DNA of 48,164 nucleotides from Betaproteobacteria bacterium (GTDB lineage Bacteria; Pseudomonadota; Gammaproteobacteria; Burkholderiales; SG8-41), in the NCBI GenBank assembly GCA_025363575.1, contig JANYDM010000080.1, positions 1-48,164 of the forward strand, written 5' to 3'. Positions 1-6,956 of this stretch are shown here, one piece after another. The notes beneath the pieces are model-generated. The model was not told the DNA's origin and did no database searches. It saw nothing but the letters and a program-made list of their open reading frames with translations. The translations under genes and the position numbers were made by a program. Position 1 is the stretch's first letter. The number at the start of each line of letters is the position of its first letter.

Positions 1-65
1 GCTTTTGCCGCGGGAATATTGGCGGTGCTAACTAATCCCACCGGATATGCGAAAATCCGTGCCGG

Positions 66-141
66 GCCGGGTTAGCTCAGTTGGTAGAGCAGCGCATTTG
101 TAATGCGACGGTCGAGGGTTCGAATCCTTTACCCGGCACCA
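66..141 (+). tRNA. tRNA-Thr (anticodon UGU)
   Basis: A full cloverleaf can be folded. The 7-bp acceptor stem GCCGGGT (66-72) pairs with ACCCGGC (131-137). The D arm contains AGCTCAGTTGGTAGAGC, the anticodon loop is TTTGTAA with anticodon TGT, and the T loop is TTCGAAT. The discriminator base is A138 and CCA (139-141) is encoded. Anticodon UGU reads ACA, so this is threonine. The T stem uses several G-U pairs and the outer anticodon pair is mismatched, but the fold is otherwise regular. No second tRNA is seen next to it. Confidence 0.97.
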
Positions 142-161
142 CGAATCTACAGGGGGCACGC

Positions 162-1016
162 TTGAAAATAATTGCGTTCACACTGGCACTGCTTTGCATG
201 TGCGCCGCGGCGGTTTCCGCCGCCGAGCTTCAGGGCGTGCTGAAGAAAGTGAAGGCGACGTCCACCATCTCGATTGGATACAGCGAGACTGCTGTGCCGT
301 TCTCCTTCGTGAGCAATGACAACCGGCCGCAGGGCTATTCGATCGACTTATGCACGCGCATTGTGGAGGGCCTGCAGCAGCAGCTTGGCCTCAACCAGCT
401 CAAGATCAATTGGGTCAAGGTCGATGTCGACACGCGCATTCCCGACGTCGAAAACGGCAAGGTCGATATCGAGTGCGGTTCGACGACGCATACGCTCACG
501 CGCGAGGAAAAAGTCGATTTCAGCAACATGATATTCGTCGATGGCGGCAGCTACATCAGCAAGGCGCGCGCGAAGCTCACTGCAATCAAGGATCTCGCCG
601 GCCGCAAGATCAGCGTCATTCCGGGCACCACCACCGAAAAAGTCCTCAAGGCCGCGCTCAACCGCGCGCAGATCAGCGCGGAAATCATCCCTGTGCGCAC
701 GCATGCGGAAGGCTTCGGCGCCTTGCGCGAAGACAAGATCGACGCGTACGCGTCGGACCGCATTATTCTCGTTGGCCTCGCGCTCAGCGGTATTGACGCC
801 CCATCGTACCAACTGAGCGACGAGATGTTCTCGTACGAGCCTTACGCGTTGATGCTGCGCCGGGACGCCGATTTCAGGCTCGCGGTGAACCGTGAGCTCG
901 CGCGCCTTTACGGCAGCGGGGAAATCCTGAGCCTCTACGCGCGCTGGTACGGGCCGCTCGGTGAGCCGAGCACACTGCTGAAGGCCATGTACTTCCTGAA
1001 TGCGCTGCCGGAATAA
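162..1016 (+). CDS. Amino-acid ABC transporter substrate-binding protein (SBP family 3)
   Basis: This is a periplasmic solute-binding protein of about 284 residues, the type that delivers polar amino acids to an ABC permease. It starts at TTG 162 behind a purine-rich AGGGGG (151-156). The open frame continues upstream into the tRNA, which cannot be coding. A signal peptide follows (a hydrophobic run, then AAAVSAAE). The mature part has SBP_bac_3 landmarks: the ligand-pocket segment around PFSFVSNDNRPQGYSIDLC, a DVENGKVDIEC segment, DLAGRKISVIPGTTTEK at the lobe crossover, and a C-terminal ARWYGP. No permease or ATPase of this transporter family is adjacent, so it is an orphan receptor here. 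The ABC operon that follows belongs to a different family. Substrate is unknown. Confidence 0.85.
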   Translation: MKIIAFTLALLCMCAAAVSAAELQGVLKKVKATSTISIGYSETAVPFSFVSNDNRPQGYSIDLCTRIVEGLQQQLGLNQLKINWVKVDVDTRIPDVENGKVDIECGSTTHTLTREEKVDFSNMIFVDGGSYISKARAKLTAIKDLAGRKISVIPGTTTEKVLKAALNRAQISAEIIPVRTHAEGFGALREDKIDAYASDRIILVGLALSGIDAPSYQLSDEMFSYEPYALMLRRDADFRLAVNRELARLYGSGEILSLYARWYGPLGEPSTLLKAMYFLNALPE

Positions 1017-1054
1017 CGGGTAGCGCTTGCAGCCCGCCGCGTCACGGGAAAACC

Positions 1055-1063
1055 TGCGATAAT
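1055..1063 (+). promoter_or_regulatory. Candidate extended -10 promoter in the 1017-1311 gap
   Basis: TGC-GATAAT (1055-1063) fits an extended -10 element. No good -35 lies 16-18 bp upstream, which is tolerable for an extended -10. It would give a leader of about 240 nt for the Gld-like operon. The gap also holds a short palindrome GTCCCCTGGGGAC (1236-1248) with no T-run. Nothing else recognisable is seen in the gap. Confidence 0.3.
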
Positions 1064-1311
1064 CCGGCTCCGCGTTAGACGGCACGGGGTGGCGGCAGCC
1101 GGCGTTTCGCGCGGGATGGACTTCGTTGACGCGCGTTTGAGCCGGCAGTAAACGCGGAGCGCAGCAATGCAGCGCCCTGCAGGCCGGGAACTTCACGCAG
1201 CGGTCAGTGGTCGAAAGGCGGCGGCGGATAGAGCCGTCCCCTGGGGACTCATCAAGGCGGAAAAAGATACGCGCCGGCCGGCAATCCGGTTGGCACGGCG
1301 GAGGATAGTCG

Positions 1312-2268
1312 ATGATCAGAGTTGAGCATTTGGTAAAGTCGTTCGGCGCGAAGCACGCGGTCGACGATGTTTCTTTCAACGTCGAGCGCGGCGAAGTGCT
1401 GGGTTTTCTCGGCCCCAATGGCGCCGGTAAATCGACCACCATGCGCATCATCACGGGTTTTTATCCGCCCACGGCGGGCAGCGTGACGATAGGCGGATTT
1501 GACATTGTCGAGAATCCGCTGCCGGCGAAGCGCCTGATCGGCTATCTGCCGGAGAATGCGCCGGGTTACGCCGATATGACGGTGCATGGCTTCCTCGGTT
1601 TTGCCGCCGATCTGCGCGGGTTGACCGGCGCAGCGAAGAAAAAAGCGGTCAATACGGCGGTGGAAACCTGTTTCCTTGAAGGGGTGCTCTATCAGACCAT
1701 AGACACGCTGTCCAAAGGCTATAAGCACCGCACCTGCCTCGCGCAATCCATAATTCACGACCCGGCGATTCTCGTGCTCGACGAGCCGACCGACGGGCTC
1801 GACCCCAACCAGAAACACGAAGTGCGCGGCCTCATCAAGCGCATGGGCGAAAGCAAAGCGATCGTGTTTTCCACCCACATACTCGAGGAAGTCGAGGCGG
1901 CGTGCACGCGCGTAATCATCATCGATCGCGGCCGCATCGTCGCCAGCGGGACACCGCAGGAATTGAAGGCGCGCTCGGAGTTTGCCGGCGCCGTGCGTTT
2001 CACCACGCGCAGCGCCAATGCGGCGGCCCTGGCCGCGAAGCTCGTCCCGCTGGTCGCGCGCACCGAGGTGCTGAGCGAAGCGGGCGGCGCCACCGCCATG
2101 CGCGCCTACCCGCGCGAGCGCGGCGGCAACGGTACATTCGTGGGCAGCATCGCCGAGCTGGCGCGCCGCGAAAGCTGGCAGCTCGACGAAATTCACGTCG
2201 AAGAAGGGCGCCTCGACGAGGTGTTTCGCTCGATCACGTTGCCGGACACGGTCAAAGGAGCGCACTGA
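1312..2268 (+). CDS. ABC transporter ATP-binding protein, GldA-like
   Basis: This is the cytoplasmic ATPase of an ABC-2 type exporter, 318 residues. It starts at ATG 1312 with GGCGGAGG (1297-1304) 7 nt upstream. The Walker A motif GPNGAGKST is at residues 34-42. The signature motif is the LSKGYKHR variant typical of GldA/CcmA-like ATPases, followed by Walker B LVLDEPTDGLDP and the switch histidine in FSTHILEEVEA. The C-terminal 100 residues form the accessory domain seen in ABC-2 drug/gliding ATPases. It leads a four-gene operon: the permease starts 1 nt after its stop, and two Gld-like proteins follow. In Bacteroidetes this set (GldA-F-G) serves gliding; in Proteobacteria its cargo is not established. 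A NatA or multidrug annotation would be less specific. Confidence 0.93.
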   Translation: MIRVEHLVKSFGAKHAVDDVSFNVERGEVLGFLGPNGAGKSTTMRIITGFYPPTAGSVTIGGFDIVENPLPAKRLIGYLPENAPGYADMTVHGFLGFAADLRGLTGAAKKKAVNTAVETCFLEGVLYQTIDTLSKGYKHRTCLAQSIIHDPAILVLDEPTDGLDPNQKHEVRGLIKRMGESKAIVFSTHILEEVEAACTRVIIIDRGRIVASGTPQELKARSEFAGAVRFTTRSANAAALAAKLVPLVARTEVLSEAGGATAMRAYPRERGGNGTFVGSIAELARRESWQLDEIHVEEGRLDEVFRSITLPDTVKGAH

Positions 2269-2269
2269 G

Positions 2270-3013
2270 ATGAACGCGCGCAGCAATATTGTCGCCATTA
2301 TGAAACGCGAACTCGGCGGATATTTCACGTCGCCCGTCGCGTATGTGTTCCTCGTCATTTTCCTGCTGCTGACGGGCTTCTTTACGTTTACCGTCGGCAA
2401 TTTCTTCGAGCGTGGCGAAGCCTCGCTGGTGTCCTTCTTCACCTGGCACCCGTGGCTCTACCTGTTCCTGGTGCCGGCGGCCGGCATGCGGCTATGGTCG
2501 GAGGAGCGCCGGCTCGGCACGCTCGAGCTGCTGCTGACCATGCCGATCACCACGTGGCAGGCAATCGTCGGCAAATTCCTGGCGTCCTGGGTTTTCCTGA
2601 TTCTCGCGCTGGCGCTGACCTTCCCGGTGTGGATTACGGTGAACTGGCTCGGCAGCCCTGACAATGGCGTCATATTCGCGGGTTACGTCGGCAGCGCGCT
2701 GTTGTCGGGCGCCTATCTGGCGATCAGCTGCATGACTTCGGCGATGACGCGCAATCAGGTCATCAGCTTCATCGTGTCGGTAATGATATGCCTCTTCTTC
2801 ATTCTGGCCGGTTTCACGCCCGTGACCGATCTGCTGGTGCGCTGGGCAAATCCCGCCTTCGTGCAAACGATAGCCGCGTTCAGCGTGATGACGCACTTCG
2901 AAGGCTTCCAGCGCGGCGTGCTCGACTTGCGCGACATCGTGTTTTTCGTGTCGATCATCGGCTTCGCATTGTTTACGACGGGCGTGGTAATTCGCGGCCA
3001 TCGCGCAGGTTGA
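2270..3013 (+). CDS. ABC-2 type permease, GldF-like
   Basis: This is the membrane subunit of the same exporter, 247 residues, starting 1 nt after the ATPase stop with AAAGGAG (2254-2260) as ribosome site. The N-terminal segment IVAIMKRELGGYFTSPVAYV is typical of GldF-like permeases (a cytoplasmic amphipathic segment leading into TM1). About six hydrophobic segments follow: roughly residues 21-40, 60-75, 102-125, 140-160, 165-190 and 220-240. The length matches single-domain ABC-2 permeases of the Gld type. The charged segment EERRLGTLELLLTMPITTW after TM2 is the coupling region that contacts the ATPase. Translation is probably coupled to the upstream gene. Confidence 0.9.
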   Translation: MNARSNIVAIMKRELGGYFTSPVAYVFLVIFLLLTGFFTFTVGNFFERGEASLVSFFTWHPWLYLFLVPAAGMRLWSEERRLGTLELLLTMPITTWQAIVGKFLASWVFLILALALTFPVWITVNWLGSPDNGVIFAGYVGSALLSGAYLAISCMTSAMTRNQVISFIVSVMICLFFILAGFTPVTDLLVRWANPAFVQTIAAFSVMTHFEGFQRGVLDLRDIVFFVSIIGFALFTTGVVIRGHRAG

Positions 3014-3031
3014 AGGTAGGAATAAGCGATC

Positions 3032-4930
3032 ATGAATAGAAAGCATCTAGCAACCCTGGTCTATTCCGCCGGCGGTGTCGCCGCACTGGTGGCCATACTT
3101 GTAGCCGTCAACTTCCTGATCGGCGCGCTGAACGCGCGCGTCGACCTCACGCAAGGCAGCGTCTATACGCTTTCGCAGGGGACCCAGGCCATCGTGTCGA
3201 AGCTCGACGCACCGGTCAAGATCCGGCTGTACTTCTCCCAGGGCAGCAGCGTGGTGCCAGTCGGGTTGAAGACATTCGCCAAGCGCGTGGAGGACCTGCT
3301 ATCCGAATTCGAGCGCGCGGGCCACGGCAAAGTCGTCATCGAGAAGCTCAATCCTGAGCCCGATTCGGACGCGGAAGATTCCGCCGTACTCGACGGCATC
3401 GAAGGCCAGCTCACAAACACGCAGGAGAAATTCTATTTCGGCCTGGCAGTGAGCTTTCTCGATCAGAAGGCGGCGCTGCCGGTGCTGGCGCCCGATCGCG
3501 AGCAGCTGCTCGAGTACGACATCACACGCGCCATCACGCGCGTTGCCTCGATCGCAAAGCCGGTGGTCGGCATTATGAGCGGATTGCCGGTCATGGGTCG
3601 TCCGCTGAATCCGATGACCAAGCAGCAGCCGACCGAACCGTGGGCGCTGTCGACCGAATTGCAGAACATCTTCACGGTCAAGAAAGTCGACCTCAAAGCC
3701 GAAAAGATCCCCGACGATATCAAAGTGCTGCTCGTCATCCATCCACGCGATATTTCCGAAGCGAGCGAGTATGCGCTGGACCAGTTTATCCTGCGCGGAG
3801 GCAAGATGATCGCCTTCCTCGATTCGTATGCGTATTTCGACCAGCAGCCCGACCTGCAGAACCCGTTCGGCGGCAACAATGCCGGGCAGTCGACTTTCTA
3901 CCGGCTGCTCAAGAGCTGGGGCTACGGCATGGAAATGGGCAAGGTCGTCGCGGACCTGACATACGCGAGCGGCGCCGGCCCGCGCATCCTGCCGACGCTG
4001 CTGTCGCTCAACAGTGATGCGCTCAACAAGGACGACGTGGTTGCGAGCCAGGTCGGCACGCTGCTCATGCCGTTTGCGAGCACCTTTACCGGCAAGCCGG
4101 TCGCAGGTCTCACGCAAACGGTGCTGGTGCAGTCATCGCCGAATGCGATGCTCGCCGACCTCATCATTGCCACGTTGTCCGGTGAGCCGTCGACGCGCGG
4201 CTTCCAGCCGGCGGGCACGCCTTATCCGCTCGCCATCCGGGTTACCGGTAAATTCAAGACGGCATTCCCCGAGGGGAAGCCGCAGCCTTATCAGCCGCCG
4301 TCCAAAGATCCGAAAAAAGCGGAGACCCCGGCCGCAGAGCCCAAGGGCGACGCGCAACTGAAAGAATCGACGCAGGAGAATTCAGTCGTGCTCGTGTCCG
4401 ATGTCGACATGCTGACCGATGGTGCAGCGGTGGAAATCCAGGAAGTCTTCGGCCAGCGCCTTGCGGTCCCGCGCAACGGCAACCTTAATTTCGCGCAGAG
4501 CCTGGTTGAGCAGGTGGCGGGCGACTTCGATCTGACCAAGCTGCGAAGCCGCGCCGCATTTACGCGCCCGCTAACGGTCGTGCAGAAGATGGAAGCGAGC
4601 GCGCAGCAGAGCTACCTCGGCAAGATCAAGGAACTGGAGGATAACCTGCAGCAGACGCAGGAAAAACTCGCGGCGTTGCAGAAAACGCGCGCGGGCGCAC
4701 AGGTGGCGACCCTGTCGGCAGAGCAGCAGGCGGAAGTCGAGAATTTCAAGAAAAAAACGATTGAAACGCGGCGCGACCTGAAAGAGCTGCGCAAAAACCT
4801 GCGCGTCGAAAGCGAGTCCCTGCAGTTCTGGACCAAAGTCGTCAATATCGGCCTGGTGCCGCTGCTCGTTACGCTGATCGGGCTGGGCCTCGCACTGTCG
4901 CGCCGGCGCAAGACGGCGGTGACGAAATGA
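3032..4930 (+). CDS. GldG-family ABC-associated protein
   Basis: 632 residues. An N-terminal membrane anchor (about residues 8-30, LVYSAGGVAALVAILVAVNF) is followed by a large extracytoplasmic domain of the GldG / ABC-type uncharacterised family (VDLTQGSVYTLSQGT; the acidic stretch EPDSDAEDSAV). A Pro/Lys-rich linker lies near residues 410-440 and a coiled coil at about 520-600 (repeated LEDNLQQTQEKLAALQK-like heptads). A second TM (about 603-625) ends in RRRKTAVTK. The two-anchor topology with a periplasmic body is the family norm. The stop overlaps the next gene's start by 4 nt (ATGA), so the two are translationally coupled. The function outside gliding bacteria is unknown; a periplasmic partner that engages the exporter's substrate is the usual inference. 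Confidence 0.88.
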   Translation: MNRKHLATLVYSAGGVAALVAILVAVNFLIGALNARVDLTQGSVYTLSQGTQAIVSKLDAPVKIRLYFSQGSSVVPVGLKTFAKRVEDLLSEFERAGHGKVVIEKLNPEPDSDAEDSAVLDGIEGQLTNTQEKFYFGLAVSFLDQKAALPVLAPDREQLLEYDITRAITRVASIAKPVVGIMSGLPVMGRPLNPMTKQQPTEPWALSTELQNIFTVKKVDLKAEKIPDDIKVLLVIHPRDISEASEYALDQFILRGGKMIAFLDSYAYFDQQPDLQNPFGGNNAGQSTFYRLLKSWGYGMEMGKVVADLTYASGAGPRILPTLLSLNSDALNKDDVVASQVGTLLMPFASTFTGKPVAGLTQTVLVQSSPNAMLADLIIATLSGEPSTRGFQPAGTPYPLAIRVTGKFKTAFPEGKPQPYQPPSKDPKKAETPAAEPKGDAQLKESTQENSVVLVSDVDMLTDGAAVEIQEVFGQRLAVPRNGNLNFAQSLVEQVAGDFDLTKLRSRAAFTRPLTVVQKMEASAQQSYLGKIKELEDNLQQTQEKLAALQKTRAGAQVATLSAEQQAEVENFKKKTIETRRDLKELRKNLRVESESLQFWTKVVNIGLVPLLVTLIGLGLALSRRRKTAVTK

Positions 4931-6090
4931 ACCGCAAGACTTTCCTGACGCTGCTGGGCCTGCTCGTCATACTGGGCGGTGCAGGGCTCGCGTTGTTCTG
5001 GCAGGATTTGAGTTCGTGGCGCAGCGCCGGCACCCGTATCGGCTTCAAGCCGTTTGAAAAGCTTGCGGTCAACGACGTGGCGCAAGTACGTTTGTATGAC
5101 GGCAAGGGCGAAGTCACGCTCCTTTTGAAGGACGGGCGCTGGACGATCAAACAGCGCGGCGATTACAGCGCGAGCGTGCAGGAGATTGGCAATCTGCTGG
5201 TCAAGCTGCCCGACCTTAAAGCCGTGCAAACGGAAAATGTCGGCGCCAGCCTGCTGCCGCGCTTGAATCTGATTGCGCCGGCGAAAGACGCAACAACTGA
5301 CGGGAAAGCGGGCGCCTCAGCCGACGCGAAGAAGATGGAGGGCAACGGCACCCAGCTTGAGCTCAGCGACAAGAGCGGCAAGTTACTGGGCAGCCTGCTA
5401 CTCGGCAAGATAGTCGTCAAGAAAGAGCCCAGCCCGTTGCCGATACAGCAGGAGACACCGGTCGGCCGCTACGTGCTCAGCCCGGGCAATGCGACCGTAC
5501 TGGTAATGTCGGACGCGCTGAAGAACGCCGAAGCGAAACCCGAACTGTGGCTCGCCAGGGATTTCTTCAAAGCCGAGCGCATCAAATCACTGGGTGCGGG
5601 CGGCGACGGCGCGCAGTGGAAAATAGCGCGCAAGGAAGAGTACGATCCGTGGAAATTCGCCGATGGCGCCGGTGAGCTGGATCCCGGCAAAGCGGTGGCG
5701 GCGGTCAATGCGTTGGCAGCTATAAGCTTCAGCGACATTGCGCTCGACGTCAAGCCGGAGAGCTTCGACAAGCCGCGTGTACTGATCGCGGAAACGTACG
5801 ACAGCCTCGTTTACACGATCCGCATCGCGCGCAAGCCCGGGGGCGACGATTACTATCTCACTGTTGCCTTAAGCGGCGAGCCGCCGCGCGCGCGCGTGCC
5901 GGACAAGAACGAAAAGCCCGCCGACAAAGAGCGCCTCGACAAGCAGTTCGACGAAACGCTGAAAAAGCTCGACGAGCGCATCAAGCAGGAAAAAATGCTC
6001 GCTGCCTGGACCTATGTAGTTCCCGCGAAGACGCTGGAACCGCTGCTCAAGACGCGCAGCGATCTCGTCGCGGCGCCGCGCAAGAAGTAA
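4927..6090 (+). CDS. DUF4340-domain membrane-anchored protein
   Basis: 387 residues. An N-terminal TM (about residues 5-24, FLTLLGLLVILGGAGLALFW) is followed by a periplasmic DUF4340 body: the segment VNDVAQVRLYDGKGEVTLLLKDGRW, then DYSASVQEIGNLLVKLPDLKAVQTE. DUF4340 proteins commonly follow gldG homologues in Proteobacteria, and this arrangement (ATG within the upstream stop overlap) agrees. The C-terminus is rich in Lys/Glu and probably helical. It is the last gene of the operon. A hairpin 20 nt downstream carries its T-run on the other strand, so it is not an obvious terminator for this gene. Biochemical role is unknown. Confidence 0.87.
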   Translation: MNRKTFLTLLGLLVILGGAGLALFWQDLSSWRSAGTRIGFKPFEKLAVNDVAQVRLYDGKGEVTLLLKDGRWTIKQRGDYSASVQEIGNLLVKLPDLKAVQTENVGASLLPRLNLIAPAKDATTDGKAGASADAKKMEGNGTQLELSDKSGKLLGSLLLGKIVVKKEPSPLPIQQETPVGRYVLSPGNATVLVMSDALKNAEAKPELWLARDFFKAERIKSLGAGGDGAQWKIARKEEYDPWKFADGAGELDPGKAVAAVNALAAISFSDIALDVKPESFDKPRVLIAETYDSLVYTIRIARKPGGDDYYLTVALSGEPPRARVPDKNEKPADKERLDKQFDETLKKLDERIKQEKMLAAWTYVVPAKTLEPLLKTRSDLVAAPRKK

Positions 6091-6102
6091 CCGCGGGCGC
6101 AC

Positions 6103-6135
6103 AAAGAAAAACGCGCAACCGTCAAGGCTGCGCGT
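6103..6135 (-). terminator. Rho-independent terminator, minus strand
   Basis: ACGCGCA (6111-6117) is the reverse complement of TGCGCGT (6129-6135), with two further C-G pairs inside. On the minus strand the hairpin is followed by TTTTCTTT (6110-6103). On the plus strand the downstream bases are AAACC, so it works for minus-strand transcription only. No minus-strand protein gene reads into it. Confidence 0.65.
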
Positions 6136-6205
6136 AAACCACGCCGGGGGGCGCGGGAGGAGAGGAACACTGCGCCGTAAGGGGATGAGGAACGGCGCGT
6201 CTCTG
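6103..6205 (-). ncRNA. Candidate small RNA with C-rich anti-SD loop
   Basis: No gene is visible between 6091 and 6349 on either strand, but the minus strand has the layout of a free-standing sRNA gene. A promoter (-35 TTGGCG, extended -10 TGCTATTGT) places the start near 6205. The transcript then has a hairpin with stem GCGCCG (6193-6198 with 6172-6177) and a 15-nt pyrimidine loop reading UUCCUCAUCCCCUUA. A linker follows with CCUCUCCUCCC, then a terminator hairpin and U-tract ending near 6103. C-rich CUCCUC/CCCC loops complementary to Shine-Dalgarno sequences are a recurrent sRNA seed type. The features are seen directly; transcription and targets are inference. Length would be about 100 nt. 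Confidence 0.5.
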
Positions 6206-6211
6206 GCCAAC

Positions 6212-6238
6212 ACAATAGCAAATCGCTGCGCGCGCCAA
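6212..6238 (-). promoter_or_regulatory. Sigma-70-like promoter for the candidate sRNA
   Basis: Read on the minus strand: -35 TTGGCG (6238-6233), a 15-nt spacer, and -10 TATTGT (6217-6212) preceded by TGC, giving an extended -10. The spacing is short by 1-2 nt, and shifting the -35 by one base to CTTGGC gives 16. Confidence 0.45.
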
Positions 6239-6280
6239 GCGTTGAATACGAATGCAAACCCACCGCTATTTAACGATTCG

Positions 6281-6321
6281 AGCGCCTGAATCCTGGTGTC
6301 ACCAGGGCGCTGAGGTATACT
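6281..6321 (+). promoter_or_regulatory. Promoter with overlapping palindromic operator, nitrile hydratase-type operon
   Basis: CCTGGTG-T-CACCAGG (6292-6306) is a perfect 7+1+7 palindrome, with flanking AGCGCC (6281-6286) and GGCGCT (6306-6311) also complementary. A -10 element TATACT lies at 6316-6321, so the palindrome covers the -35 position. This is a typical place for a repressor or activator site. The first gene starts at 6350. Its binding protein is unknown. Confidence 0.45.
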
Positions 6322-6349
6322 TTCAGCGACTTTATGCGACAACTCAAAC

Positions 6350-6664
6350 ATGACCCGCGCCGTACATGATCTCGGCGGCCAGCCGGCTGGACCGGTTGAC
6401 CTTGCGGAACACGAGCGAACTTTTTTCGACCAGCGCGTCGATGCCATGATGCGGCTTCTCGCGCACCCGCAGCACGGCCACTACACCGTCGATGCGATGC
6501 GCCGCGCGATCGAATCGCTGCCGCGCGAAGAATACTTCGCGCTTGGCTACTACGAGCGCTGGTTGCGCGCCATGCGAGTGCTGGTAGTGGAGAAAGGCCT
6601 GCTCGGCGAAGACGAGCTGAACGCAAGGGTAGCGACTCTCGCGTCGCAGCCTGCCAATTCATGA
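6350..6664 (+). CDS. Nitrile hydratase-type beta subunit, N-terminal half (separate subunit)
   Basis: 104 residues corresponding to the N-terminal helical half of nitrile hydratase beta. It opens with the conserved MTRAVHDLGGQPAGPV segment (HDLGG near the N-terminus is the family hallmark). The FDQRVDAMMRLL stretch, MRRAIE (the active-site arginine region) and YYERWLRAMRVLVVEKGLL follow. A normal beta subunit is about 220 residues; here the C-terminal SH3-like half is a separate gene 10 nt downstream. This split-beta plan is known for thiocyanate hydrolase (order beta-alpha-gamma) and toyocamycin nitrile hydratase. The three genes are tightly packed and probably co-translated. Whether the substrate is a nitrile or thiocyanate cannot be decided from this subunit. 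Confidence 0.82.
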   Translation: MTRAVHDLGGQPAGPVDLAEHERTFFDQRVDAMMRLLAHPQHGHYTVDAMRRAIESLPREEYFALGYYERWLRAMRVLVVEKGLLGEDELNARVATLASQPANS

Positions 6665-6674
6665 AGACGGCGTC

Positions 6675-6956
6675 ATGAAGCCTGCGTTTGCACCCGGCGA
6701 TAAAGTCAGGGTGCGCTCGGCCGACGTCACTACCCACTGCCGCACGCCGCAGTATCTGCGCGGCAAACGCGGCGTGGTTGCGCGCGTATTCGGTGCATTT
6801 CCCAATCCCGAGCAGCTCGCCTATCACCGGATCGGCGTGCCATACCAGCCGCTCTATCAGGTGGAATTCGAATTCAGGGAAGTGTGGGGCAAGCCCGCGC
6901 GCAACACCGTGATTGCCGCCGATATCTACCAGCACTGGCTGGAACGCGACGTCTGA
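6675..6956 (+). CDS. Nitrile hydratase-type beta subunit, C-terminal SH3-like half (separate subunit)
   Basis: 93 residues matching the C-terminal SH3-like beta-barrel of nitrile hydratase beta (thiocyanate hydrolase alpha). Typical features are FAPGDKVRVR at the start, HCRTPQYLRGKRGVV (the HxRxPxYxRGxxG motif), the PLYQVEFEFREVWG strand and the closing DIYQHWLERDV. It packs against the metal-binding subunit in the heteromer. It starts 10 nt after the N-half gene and its stop overlaps the alpha gene start by one base (TGATG), so translation is probably coupled. Intact separate ORFs of sensible length argue for true subunit separation rather than a frameshift: each half has its own start and a natural terminus. 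Confidence 0.85.
   Translation: MKPAFAPGDKVRVRSADVTTHCRTPQYLRGKRGVVARVFGAFPNPEQLAYHRIGVPYQPLYQVEFEFREVWGKPARNTVIAADIYQHWLERDV

Noticed and set aside
19..49. TTGGCG and GATATG as the tRNA-Thr promoter
   Set aside because: Spacing is 18-19 nt and the -10 is poor; cannot be supported, and the true promoter may lie before the window.
81..161. N-terminal extension of the solute-binding protein
   Set aside because: It would be translated through the tRNA-Thr gene; the TTG at 162 followed by a signal peptide is preferred.
1236..1248. GTCCCCTGGGGAC palindrome as a terminator
   Set aside because: No T-run on either side and the loop is a single base; at most a protein-binding site.
348..1454. Long minus-strand frame (368 codons) opposite the solute-binding protein
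   Set aside because: It is antisense to a well-supported gene and to the start of the ABC ATPase gene, with Arg/Ala-rich low-complexity translation and no domain. GC-rich codon bias opens such frames.
1252..2442. Minus-strand frame of 396 codons opposite the ABC ATPase
   Set aside because: It is complementary to Walker A/B-containing coding sequence; the translation has no recognisable motifs.
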